The notes under the pieces were generated by a model. The model was not told the DNA's origin. It saw nothing but the letters and a program-made list of their open reading frames with translations, and ran no database searches. Both the position numbers and the translations under genes were made by a program. Of a stretch of 51,443 nt of DNA, positions 16,879-24,382 are shown in pieces. Position 1 is the first letter of the stretch; each line of letters begins with the position of its first letter. The stretch covers positions 1-51,443 of the forward strand of contig SKFU01000004.1 in NCBI GenBank assembly GCA_007117835.1, read 5' to 3'. Source of the stretch: Candidatus Izemoplasma sp. (lineage in GTDB: Bacteria; Bacillota_I; Bacilli_A; Izemoplasmatales; Izemoplasmataceae).

Positions 16879-17742
16879 TTATCTGTTCATTATATCATAA
16901 AACAAACACGAAATCCCATATAATTGATCGACACTTAAACTTTCTGCGCGACAATTTTTTAGGTGCCCTGCATTTGAAATTTGATTTTCTATGATTGATT
17001 TATCTAGCCCATACGCTGCATGAATATTATTTACTAATGTTTTTCTTCGTTGTTTAAATGCTTGCTTAATAAACTGAAAGAAAAATTGTGTCATTGTGTC
17101 ATCTAATCGCACATTCTGATCCACATCTAACGATATAACGGCACTATCGACATTGGGTTCTGGTATAAACGCCTGTCTTGGCACCTTAAATAAATACCGT
17201 GTTTTGGTTCGGTATTGCATCGCAACACTAAGCGCATTATAATCTTTAGTACTCACGCTTGCAGTAAATCTTTTGGCAACTTCATATTGCATCATCACAA
17301 CATAACGGGCAATGATGGATGATTCTTCAAGACATTTGAATAAAATAGGTGTTGTAATGTAGTATGGTAAATTGGCGATTAAGATTACTTTTTTATTACT
17401 AAAATGCGTTTTAATATCCTCATCTAGATTACGATTAAGGATATCATCATGGATTAACTTAAAATGATCGTGATGTGAGAATCGATCGTTAAGTATTGGA
17501 ATAAAACTTGCATCAATTTCATAGGCCATGACAGCGCCTGCATTTTGCAATAAATAATGTGTCAAACTGCCAAGACCTGGACCGACTTCAATCACTAAGG
17601 TCTCTTTATCGATTGTTACAGATTCAATGATTTGGTTTAGCATACGATCATCAATCAAGAAGTTTTGTCCTAAGTGTTTCCGTATTTTAATGTTTTTATC
17701 TTTTAATAATTGTGTCACAATTTGTTTCGTGGTTTGATTCAT
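16879..17742 (-). CDS. rsmA: 16S rRNA dimethyladenosine transferase
   Basis: This 287-aa enzyme (KsgA) dimethylates two adjacent adenines near the 3' end of 16S rRNA. It has KHLGQNFLID near the N-terminus, the SAM-binding loop VEVGPGLGSLTHYLL, and the catalytic motif NLPYYITTP. The C-terminal domain carries the usual RRKTLVNNI motif. Its start overlaps the rnmV stop by four bases (ATGA), and the rnmV-rsmA pair is conserved in Firmicutes. Confidence 0.97.
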   Translation of the reverse strand: MNQTTKQIVTQLLKDKNIKIRKHLGQNFLIDDRMLNQIIESVTIDKETLVIEVGPGLGSLTHYLLQNAGAVMAYEIDASFIPILNDRFSHHDHFKLIHDDILNRNLDEDIKTHFSNKKVILIANLPYYITTPILFKCLEESSIIARYVVMMQYEVAKRFTASVSTKDYNALSVAMQYRTKTRYLFKVPRQAFIPEPNVDSAVISLDVDQNVRLDDTMTQFFFQFIKQAFKQRRKTLVNNIHAAYGLDKSIIENQISNAGHLKNCRAESLSVDQLYGISCLFYDIMNR

Positions 17743-18272
17743 ACAATGACCTGCCTTAAAGCATCAATGGGGATGCCAAATAGATTTAGTCTTTTATACA
17801 TGGTTTTAGCATTACACTTTCCAATATTAAAATGTTCACTCACGATTTCTCTTTTACTTTGGGCATTATCGGTACCATTGAGACCCAGTGCATTAAACTC
17901 TTTTTTTGTAATTGTTTCACGTGAAACATCACTGTGCAATACCTGCTCAAGCGCTTCTTTAATGACTTGGGAAGATGCATGTTCAACCCCAACTTTATTG
18001 CCTGCTTTATTCATGCAATCTTTAGTTCTTAAAAACACATGGTCTGTTTCACCAATATATTGGTTAATCGCATGACGAATCTTATCACCGGGTGCATCTG
18101 GGTCTGTCAAGATGATAATGGTATGCAACTGATTAATCTCTTTTAGCAGCGCTAACGTTTCTAAGGTTAAAGCACTGCCTTGGGTCGTGATGATATGAAC
18201 ATTGGGATAAATTGAATTAATTTTTGCTTGATCGTGCCTGCCTTCAACCACAATAACACTATGTTTATTCAT
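17739..18272 (-). CDS. rnmV: Ribonuclease M5
   Basis: This 177-aa Toprim nuclease trims 5S rRNA precursors in low-GC Gram-positive bacteria. The Toprim catalytic Glu is in VVEGRHDQAKI and the acidic metal site in LTDPDAPGDKIR. The C-terminal domain (KREIVSEHFNIGKCNAKT) is also typical. It is coupled to rsmA downstream (4-nt overlap) and overlaps the lipid kinase gene upstream by 8 nt. No 5S rRNA gene is in the window. Confidence 0.95.
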   Translation of the reverse strand: MNKHSVIVVEGRHDQAKINSIYPNVHIITTQGSALTLETLALLKEINQLHTIIILTDPDAPGDKIRHAINQYIGETDHVFLRTKDCMNKAGNKVGVEHASSQVIKEALEQVLHSDVSRETITKKEFNALGLNGTDNAQSKREIVSEHFNIGKCNAKTMYKRLNLFGIPIDALRQVIV

Positions 18273-19191
18273 TGTAATTACCCTGTTTTTGGTGTTGGAA
18301 TAACCCCAGTTTCGATTCGTCTATAATCATGTTAACGCGTTGGTTTTTCACTGTGATTATCTGATTTCCCGCATCGGCAGCTTCACCATCAATATTCCAT
18401 TTCTTAGGGTGGGTTGTCAACACCATTATTTCTTGGGTAGTCATTCTTTTTACAAACGGTATTTTTTTAATTCTAAAAATAAATGACAACGCGTATATTA
18501 CATTGTTTAGTAGTGGGATATACGGATATAATATGACATCTATTTTACCATCATCTAATACAGGGTTTTTAACCAATTTAAAACTTGCGACTCGACTGGA
18601 ATTTAGGATAATCATCAACGAATAATACCCTTCGAAAGTTTTGTCACTCGTGATAATTTTAGCTTTAATCATTGGGATTGTAAAAAACTGTTTAACCCCG
18701 ACCAAAATATAGGCAAAGTAACCAAAAATTTTCTTTAACTTAGAATGGGTAATATAGCTAATATCAACATAGTTCCCAAGTGCTGTGACATAATTAAAAT
18801 GCCCGTGACTACTGTGACCTATATCCATTGATACTTTAATGCCTGTTTCAATGATTTTCAGTGCTTTATCGATATTTTTAGGTATCCCTAAAGTCTTTGC
18901 AAGATCACACGATGTCCCTGAGGGGATATACCCTATGGTTGGTTTATAACTGGTTTCAGCAATTCCGTTTACAATTTCATTCATTGTCCCATCACCACCA
19001 CTGACTACCAATAAATCAACGCGGTCATACGAGACTTTTTTTGCGAGTTCAGTTGCGTGCATTGGGTACTGGGTGCGTTCAATGTTACACGTGAAACCTT
19101 GCTTATTTAACCGTTCAACCACATGGGGAATGTGCTGCTCAAATGTTTTTTTTCCACTCATCGGATTATAAATAATGGTGCATCTTTTCAT
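18265..19191 (-). CDS. dgkB: Diacylglycerol kinase-type lipid kinase
   Basis: This 308-aa cytoplasmic or membrane-associated kinase phosphorylates diacylglycerol so that it can re-enter phospholipid synthesis. The nucleotide-binding signature SGGDGTMNEIVNG and the following PSGTSCDLAKTLGIP are clear, and the late WNIDGEAAD contains the conserved acidic residue of DgkB/YegS proteins. GGGGTGAAA precedes the ATG. The family is certain, but the exact lipid substrate and thus the symbol are inferred. It sits between pta (29 nt upstream) and rnmV. Confidence 0.86.
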   Translation of the reverse strand: MKRCTIIYNPMSGKKTFEQHIPHVVERLNKQGFTCNIERTQYPMHATELAKKVSYDRVDLLVVSGGDGTMNEIVNGIAETSYKPTIGYIPSGTSCDLAKTLGIPKNIDKALKIIETGIKVSMDIGHSSHGHFNYVTALGNYVDISYITHSKLKKIFGYFAYILVGVKQFFTIPMIKAKIITSDKTFEGYYSLMIILNSSRVASFKLVKNPVLDDGKIDVILYPYIPLLNNVIYALSFIFRIKKIPFVKRMTTQEIMVLTTHPKKWNIDGEAADAGNQIITVKNQRVNMIIDESKLGLFQHQKQGNYNE

Positions 19192-19220
19192 GGTTTCACC
19201 CCTTCTCGGTGAGCCTTTAG

Positions 19221-20177
19221 TTATGCATTCAACGTTTGTGCGGCAGTAATGATGGCTGTATTGTAAACATCGTCAACCGAACAACCTCTGGATAAATCAT
19301 TGACGGGTTTATTTAGCCCTGCCAGTATGGGTCCTATGGCTTCAAAATTACCCATTCTTTGAGCAATTTTATACCCTATGTTTCCAGAGTTTAAATCTGG
19401 AAAAACAAATGTATTTGCTTGACCTGCAACATTACTTTCTGGAAATTTTTGTTTGCCTACACTGGGTACAAAAGCAGCATCAAACTGCATTTCTCCATCG
19501 ATTTTTAGTGTCGGCGCTTTTATTTTTGCAAGACGTGTTGCTTCTTGAACTTTTTTAGTCTCCTCAGACACTGCACTGCCGCGTGTTGAAAATGAAAGCA
19601 TCGCAACCTTTGGTTCAATACTAAAAACTTTTGCGGCCACCGCACTTTCTATCGCGATGTCTGCCAAAGTCTCGGCATCAGGATTCGGATTAATGGCACA
19701 ATCAGCCATAATGTATTTTTCATCGTCTCTTAACATTAAAAAATACCCAAATGTCTTTTGAATACCTGGTTTGGTTTTAATGATTTGTAACGCCGGTCTT
19801 ACGGTATCTCCGGTTGAATGGATGGCCCCACTTACCAAGCCGTGTGCCCTATCCATATGAACGAGCATTGTCCCAAAATAGTTCGGGTTTTTTAGTAATT
19901 GATCCGCCTCTAATTCGGTTATTTTTCCTGCACGTCTTGCGAGCAACTCTCGTTTCATTTCTTTGAGTAAATCAGGGTTGTTCATATCTATCCATTCACA
20001 CGCTGATATATCTGCAGTAATGGTTTTTTTATCTCCTAAAATAATGGGGTGAATGAGTGTCTCTTTCCCTAATTTTTGTGCTGCCTCAACAATTCTTGAA
20101 TCGTTACCTTCAGGAAATACAATGCGTATATTTTTTCCTATAATTTTTGCTTTTAGCTCGGCCATAATATTTGCCAT
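19221..20177 (-). CDS. pta: Phosphate acetyltransferase
   Basis: This 318-aa enzyme interconverts acetyl-CoA and acetyl phosphate. With acetate kinase (not in this window) it gives ATP by fermentation. The short single-domain form is visible from MAELKAKIIGKNIRIVFPEG through the family's DCAINPNPDAETLADIA and FPDLNSGNIGYKIAQR motifs. I chose the ATG at 20175-20177 with AAGGAG 7 nt upstream rather than an earlier in-frame GTG. It likely leads a transcript with dgkB, rnmV, rsmA and ispE. Confidence 0.96.
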   Translation of the reverse strand: MANIMAELKAKIIGKNIRIVFPEGNDSRIVEAAQKLGKETLIHPIILGDKKTITADISACEWIDMNNPDLLKEMKRELLARRAGKITELEADQLLKNPNYFGTMLVHMDRAHGLVSGAIHSTGDTVRPALQIIKTKPGIQKTFGYFLMLRDDEKYIMADCAINPNPDAETLADIAIESAVAAKVFSIEPKVAMLSFSTRGSAVSEETKKVQEATRLAKIKAPTLKIDGEMQFDAAFVPSVGKQKFPESNVAGQANTFVFPDLNSGNIGYKIAQRMGNFEAIGPILAGLNKPVNDLSRGCSVDDVYNTAIITAAQTLNA

Positions 20178-20199
20178 GATATCACTCCTTGTCACAAGT

Positions 20200-20227
20200 A
20201 TTATAGTTTATTTTCGCGTTTTTGCAA
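20200..20227 (-). promoter_or_regulatory. Promoter of the pta operon
   Basis: On the minus strand TTGCAA (20222-20227) and TATAAT (20200-20205) are 16 bp apart and end 22 nt before the pta ATG. No clear promoter for the diverging HAD gene was found beyond a TAAAAT at 20258-20263. Confidence 0.78.
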
Positions 20228-20280
20228 TTAAAGATGGGTCATTGTTTTTATCCATGTTAAAATAGGGTTGGGTGATATTT

Positions 20281-20943
20281 ATGGGAAAGATTAATACGTT
20301 GTTATTTGATTTGGATGGTACCTTAATCGATACCAATGAAATTATTATTAAAAGTTATTTGCATGCATTCCAAAAACACTTGCCAGATGTTATCATTAAT
20401 CGGCAAACGATTATCGACCATATCGGTCCTACTTTAGAACAGACTTTTAGTTTGTACACGAATGATTTGTGCACTGTTCAAACCCTGATTGAGACCTATA
20501 GAACCTATTATTCAGCACATGAACACGAATACTTTTCACTCTATCCTGAAGTTATTGAAACATTAGAAAAACTTTCTAATATGGGTTTAAATTTAGCTAT
20601 TGTCACCAGTAAGTTTAAAACCGCTGCATGGCCTAGTTTTGTCCATTTTGGACTTGATCGTTATTTTGATGTTTTTGTTTCTTTAGATGATGTTACACAT
20701 CCGAAACCAGATGCTGAACCTGTTCTTAAAGCCCTGAGTCAGTTTTCTAATGTTGAAAGTGCAATCATGATTGGTGATAACCACGGTGATATTCTTTCGG
20801 GCATAAATGCGGGTATTTTAAGTGCTGGTGTTGCTTGGAGTATAAAGGGAGAAAACCACTTAAGACAAGTCAGTCCCAATATTATTTTTGCTTCAATGGC
20901 TTCGATTCTTGAGTGGGTCAAAAAAATAAATAAGGAGGGTTAA
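20281..20943 (+). CDS. HAD-superfamily phosphatase (PpaX/Gph-like)
   Basis: This 220-aa hydrolase has all four HAD motifs: the nucleophile motif FDLDGTLIDT near the N-terminus, IVTSKFK (motif II), the Lys in HPKPDAEPV (motif III) and the metal-binding MIGDNHGDI (motif IV). The cap inserted after motif I is the helical C1 type, as in pyrophosphatase PpaX and phosphoglycolate phosphatase. The substrate is not certain. The ATG at 20281 has GGGTGA 5 nt upstream. The HIT gene follows immediately, so both may handle small phosphorylated metabolites. Confidence 0.85.
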   Translation: MGKINTLLFDLDGTLIDTNEIIIKSYLHAFQKHLPDVIINRQTIIDHIGPTLEQTFSLYTNDLCTVQTLIETYRTYYSAHEHEYFSLYPEVIETLEKLSNMGLNLAIVTSKFKTAAWPSFVHFGLDRYFDVFVSLDDVTHPKPDAEPVLKALSQFSNVESAIMIGDNHGDILSGINAGILSAGVAWSIKGENHLRQVSPNIIFASMASILEWVKKINKEG

Positions 20944-20945
20944 CA

Positions 20946-21359
20946 ATGGCTTGTATTTTTTGTCAAATCATAGAAGGTAAAATTCCTTCATATAAGGTGT
21001 ATGAAGATGATAATGTTTATGCTTTTTTAGACATTACTCAAGGCACGAAAGGGCACACATTAGTCATCCCAAAAAAACATATTGAAAACCTATATGCCCT
21101 GGATGATACAATTGCTAAAGAGGTCTTTAGTGCTGTCCCTAAGGTTGCGAATGCCTTGAAAAAAGCGTTCAATCCGATTGGGTTAAACTTAATTAACAAT
21201 AATGATAAACCCCATCAAACTGTTTTTCATTTTCATGTTCACTTAATCCCTAGGTATCCTGATGATGGTATGCAGTTATCGACACTAAATCATCAAGAAA
21301 CCTTGACGCAATCTGATTATATTGAAATTCAAGATGCGATTAAACGCGCTTTTAAATAG
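20946..21359 (+). CDS. HIT family nucleotide-binding protein
   Basis: This 137-aa histidine-triad protein begins ACIFCQIIEGKIPSYKVYED, the standard HIT opening, and ends its active site with HFHVHLIPRY, the His-x-His-x-His signature. Family members hydrolyse nucleoside phosphoramidates or dinucleoside polyphosphates. The ribosome site AAGGAGGG overlaps the end of the HAD gene, with 2 nt between the two reading frames. Confidence 0.93.
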   Translation: MACIFCQIIEGKIPSYKVYEDDNVYAFLDITQGTKGHTLVIPKKHIENLYALDDTIAKEVFSAVPKVANALKKAFNPIGLNLINNNDKPHQTVFHFHVHLIPRYPDDGMQLSTLNHQETLTQSDYIEIQDAIKRAFK

Positions 21360-21375
21360 TCTCCCGCTATGCCAA

Positions 21376-21420
21376 TAAAAAAAGTTACCTCACTACACTT
21401 TGTAGTTTGGTAACTTTTTT
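21376..21420. terminator. Bidirectional terminator between HIT and pepA
   Basis: A long two-part hairpin: outer arms AAAAAAGTTACC and GGTAACTTTTTT, inner arms CTACA and TGTAG around a CTT loop. The A/T tails on both sides suit termination of both converging transcripts. Confidence 0.9.
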
Positions 21421-21434
21421 ACGTGGATTATTTT

Positions 21435-22817
21435 TTATGTATTATCTGGGTTAAATAATTCAGTAAGTGTTTTAACAAGGCGACCTGTCGCACCTGTTTT
21501 TTCTTGATACGCTGCACCCGCAATATCGAAATGGATCCACGGCGTTTTTTCATCCACAAATCGCTCTAAGAATGCAGCCGCAGTAGAAGCGCCTGCCAAA
21601 CGTCCACCACTGTTTTTGATGTCAGCACTAAAGCTTTTGATCGCTTTGTGATGACCTTCAGAAATCGGCATATGCCAAATTTTTTCTAAGTTTATCTCGG
21701 CGATATTTAAGACTTTATCTAAAAACGCTTTTTGATTGGTAAAAGCGCCTATATGCTCTTCGCCCAATGCCGCAACGATGGCACCCGTAAGTGTTGCCAC
21801 ATCAATCATTTGAGTGGCACCTTCTTTTTGAGCATACCAGAGTGCATCAGCCAGTGTTAAGCGGCCTTCGGCATCAGTTGAGATAATTTCTATCGTCAGT
21901 CCATTCGCGGCTTCAATGACATCGTCTGGAACAATCGCATGATCGCCGATACGGTTGTCGGTTGCGGCGATAATAACCATGACATTTTTGGGGTATTTTA
22001 AATGGGCAATTGCTTCAATGGCACCAAGGACTGTTGCCGCACCACCCATATCCATTTTCATCGTCACCATAGACGTTGATGGTTTAAGTGAGTATCCCCC
22101 TGTATCAAACATGACTCCCTTACCAATTAAAGCTGTTTTTTCAGCACTATTTTTGTCACCTATATATTCTATATGGATGAGTACTGGTGGTTCTATACTG
22201 CCTTTGTTCACTGCAAGAAAAGCACCCATATTCATGGCTTGAATGGCCTCTTTTTCTAACACTTTAACCTTGATACCTTCAATCCGTTCCAAGTCTTTTG
22301 CATAGCGCGCTAAATCTGAGGCTTTTAAATGACTATATGGTGTGTTCACAAGTTCTTTAGTGTGATTCATTGCTTCGGCAATAATGAGCCCTTTTTCAGT
22401 GGCTTTGATAACTTTTTCAGCGTGATAGTAAAGTGCTTTTTGCTTGGTTTTTTTGTCTGATTTCAACGCGTTAAATTGATAGCGTTCTAGCGCAATCAAC
22501 TCGACCATATGGGCGACGACTTTAGGATTAAATGTATCCAATAAAATAATAGCTTCCTGTGACAGTGCAGTGATTTTTTTAATGAGTTTTTTTCGTTTTT
22601 GTGCGTCTTGCATGGTTTCGTTATCAAACATATGCACGCGTGTTGCTTTGAGTGCCCCTAATGTTGTTATGGTGCAAAATCCATCGTCTAACAACGTTGT
22701 GATGTCCATTGGCAAGACCTCAAGTACACGCTTTACATTGGTCTGATTTGGGTCATTGCTGATAATTAAATCTTTTGTTTCTTCTAAAATATTTACTTGT
22801 GTTTGTTTGATTAACAT
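21435..22817 (-). CDS. pepA: Leucyl aminopeptidase, M17 family
   Basis: This 460-aa cytoplasmic metallopeptidase removes N-terminal residues from peptides. The metal and catalytic motifs are present: GKGVMFDTGGYSLKPS (with the catalytic Lys) and STDAEGRLTLADAL (the usual NTDAEGRL signature with S for N). The N-terminal domain is shorter and divergent, as is common. AAGGAG precedes the ATG. It starts 11 nt after serS, so it should share the Ser T-box control, which would link peptide recycling to serine starvation. Confidence 0.93.
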   Translation of the reverse strand: MLIKQTQVNILEETKDLIISNDPNQTNVKRVLEVLPMDITTLLDDGFCTITTLGALKATRVHMFDNETMQDAQKRKKLIKKITALSQEAIILLDTFNPKVVAHMVELIALERYQFNALKSDKKTKQKALYYHAEKVIKATEKGLIIAEAMNHTKELVNTPYSHLKASDLARYAKDLERIEGIKVKVLEKEAIQAMNMGAFLAVNKGSIEPPVLIHIEYIGDKNSAEKTALIGKGVMFDTGGYSLKPSTSMVTMKMDMGGAATVLGAIEAIAHLKYPKNVMVIIAATDNRIGDHAIVPDDVIEAANGLTIEIISTDAEGRLTLADALWYAQKEGATQMIDVATLTGAIVAALGEEHIGAFTNQKAFLDKVLNIAEINLEKIWHMPISEGHHKAIKSFSADIKNSGGRLAGASTAAAFLERFVDEKTPWIHFDIAGAAYQEKTGATGRLVKTLTELFNPDNT

Positions 22818-22828
22818 GATTAATCTCC

Positions 22829-24103
22829 TTATTTTATTGTGTCTATTTTCATGTATGGAATTAATACCTCTGGGACTTTGACTGAACCGTCTTCTTGTTG
22901 GTAGTTTTCAAGAATGGCCACAACCGTTCTGCCGACCGCAAGTCCTGAACCATTGAGTGTGTGTACAAATTCAGGTTTTGCATCTTTGGTTGGGCGGTAT
23001 TTTATGTTTGCTCGCCTTGCTTGATAATCTTCTGCGTTTGATATACTGCCAATTTCACGGTACGTTTTATAGGCTGGTATATAGACTTCAATATCGTATG
23101 TTTTAGCCATCGCAAAGCCAATGTCTCCACTGCATAGTTCAACCACTCGGTAGGGCAATTTTAATTGTTTTAGCACCTGTTCACTTGAGGCTAATATGCA
23201 GTCTAATGCTTCGTATGATTGTTCTGGTGTTGTAAACTGAATCAGTTCTACTTTGTTAAACTGATGTTGGCGAATAATGCCGCGGGTGTCTCGCCCTGCG
23301 CTACCTGCTTCTTGTCGAAAAGCTGTCGTGAATGCCACATACCGTATCGGTAACTGATCCGCTGTCAATATTTCATCGCGATGCATGTTAATGCTTGGGA
23401 CTTCAGCGGTTGGGTTTAGATATAAATCCCTGTCATCGACGAGTTTAAAAGCATCGTCTTCGAACTTAGGAAATTGTCCTGCAGCAACCATACTTTTACG
23501 GTTAATAATGTATGGCAGTATCAACTCTGTATATCCATGGGTATCACTGTGTAAATCCATCATGAATTGGATGAGTGCCCGTTCAAGTCGGGCGCCCAAT
23601 CCTTTATACACCGTGAACCGACTGGCACTCATTTTTGTCGCCCGATCAAAATCCAATATATTTAACTCTGGGCCTAACTCCCAATGGGGTTTAACCTCAA
23701 AAGTGAACTTTGGAATATCTCCAACGGTTTTTATCAGTGGATTATCGTCTTCATCTTTACCTATTGGAATATTTTCATGCGGTATGTTTGGTGTCATTAA
23801 TAGTGTTTTTTCAATGCTATTCTCGAGTGAAGTCAAGGTTTTTTCTAGTTGTTGTATTGTTACTTTATCGTGTTCTAATGTCGCCATAACTTCATCGATA
23901 TCTTTGCCTTCTCGTTTAAGTTTTCCAATCGATTTACTGGTCGCATTTCTTTGTGCTTTTAACGTCTCTAAAGCACTAATGATTTCTCGTCTTTCTTCAT
24001 CGTGTTTAACCAGTTCATGTAAATAGCTAAAATCTTCACCACGTTGATTTAAGCGTTTGATAACCCCATCAACATTTTCTCTAATACGTTTTAAATCAAG
24101 CAT
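22829..24103 (-). CDS. serS: Seryl-tRNA synthetase
   Basis: This 424-aa class II enzyme charges tRNA-Ser. The N-terminal ~110 residues form the long antiparallel coiled-coil arm that grips the tRNA. Motif 2 is FRQEAGSAGRDTRGIIR and motif 3 is GSGLAVGRTVVAILE. I chose the ATG at 24101-24103 with AAAGGAGGG upstream; an earlier in-frame ATG lies in the T-box terminator. It directly follows gyrA here, whereas in Bacillus several genes separate gyrA from serS. Confidence 0.97.
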   Translation of the reverse strand: MLDLKRIRENVDGVIKRLNQRGEDFSYLHELVKHDEERREIISALETLKAQRNATSKSIGKLKREGKDIDEVMATLEHDKVTIQQLEKTLTSLENSIEKTLLMTPNIPHENIPIGKDEDDNPLIKTVGDIPKFTFEVKPHWELGPELNILDFDRATKMSASRFTVYKGLGARLERALIQFMMDLHSDTHGYTELILPYIINRKSMVAAGQFPKFEDDAFKLVDDRDLYLNPTAEVPSINMHRDEILTADQLPIRYVAFTTAFRQEAGSAGRDTRGIIRQHQFNKVELIQFTTPEQSYEALDCILASSEQVLKQLKLPYRVVELCSGDIGFAMAKTYDIEVYIPAYKTYREIGSISNAEDYQARRANIKYRPTKDAKPEFVHTLNGSGLAVGRTVVAILENYQQEDGSVKVPEVLIPYMKIDTIK

Positions 24104-24132
24104 TGATGTCCCTCCTTTATTTGTATAAAAAA

Positions 24133-24347
24133 GACCCGTCCCCAATAAGGGACGAGTCTGAATACCCGTGTTGCCACCCTAGTTAACACGTTATTCACGT
24201 GTTCACTCGAACCAGATAACGGCTGGTACCGGAAATGATTAGTTTCACTCAAAGGTAGATATCATTCATCGTATCGGTTAGTTTTCACCAGCCACTAACT
24301 CTCTTGTTTACGACCCAATGAATGTGTTGTCCTTATCATCGTTTTAT
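24133..24347 (-). promoter_or_regulatory. T-box leader (tRNA-Ser) controlling serS-pepA
   Basis: On the minus strand the stem I distal region carries the typical AGAGAG...GGTG pattern. A specifier codon TCT (Ser) lies at 24257-24259, followed by A and the closing CCTT, which pairs with AAGG on the 5' side. The T-box core GGTGGCAACACGG lies within 24165-24180; its UGGC would pair with a G discriminator base, as expected for tRNA-Ser. The terminator has a 10-bp stem (arms within 24133-24158) and a T6 run. Confidence 0.93.
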
Positions 24348-24353
24348 GGTTTA

Positions 24354-24382
24354 AAGTTATCATACCTTGTTTTGTTTGTCAA
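24354..24382 (-). promoter_or_regulatory. Promoter of the serS T-box leader
   Basis: On the minus strand TTGACA (24377-24382) directly abuts the gyrA stop codon, and a weak -10 (TAACTT, 24354-24359) follows 17 bp later. No terminator is visible between gyrA and this promoter, so gyrase transcripts may also enter the leader. Confidence 0.6.

Noticed and set aside
23385-24026. Long plus-strand open frame opposite serS
   Set aside because: It is antisense to a clear seryl-tRNA synthetase, is rich in Ser/Leu as expected from a reverse frame, and has no ribosome site or recognisable domain.
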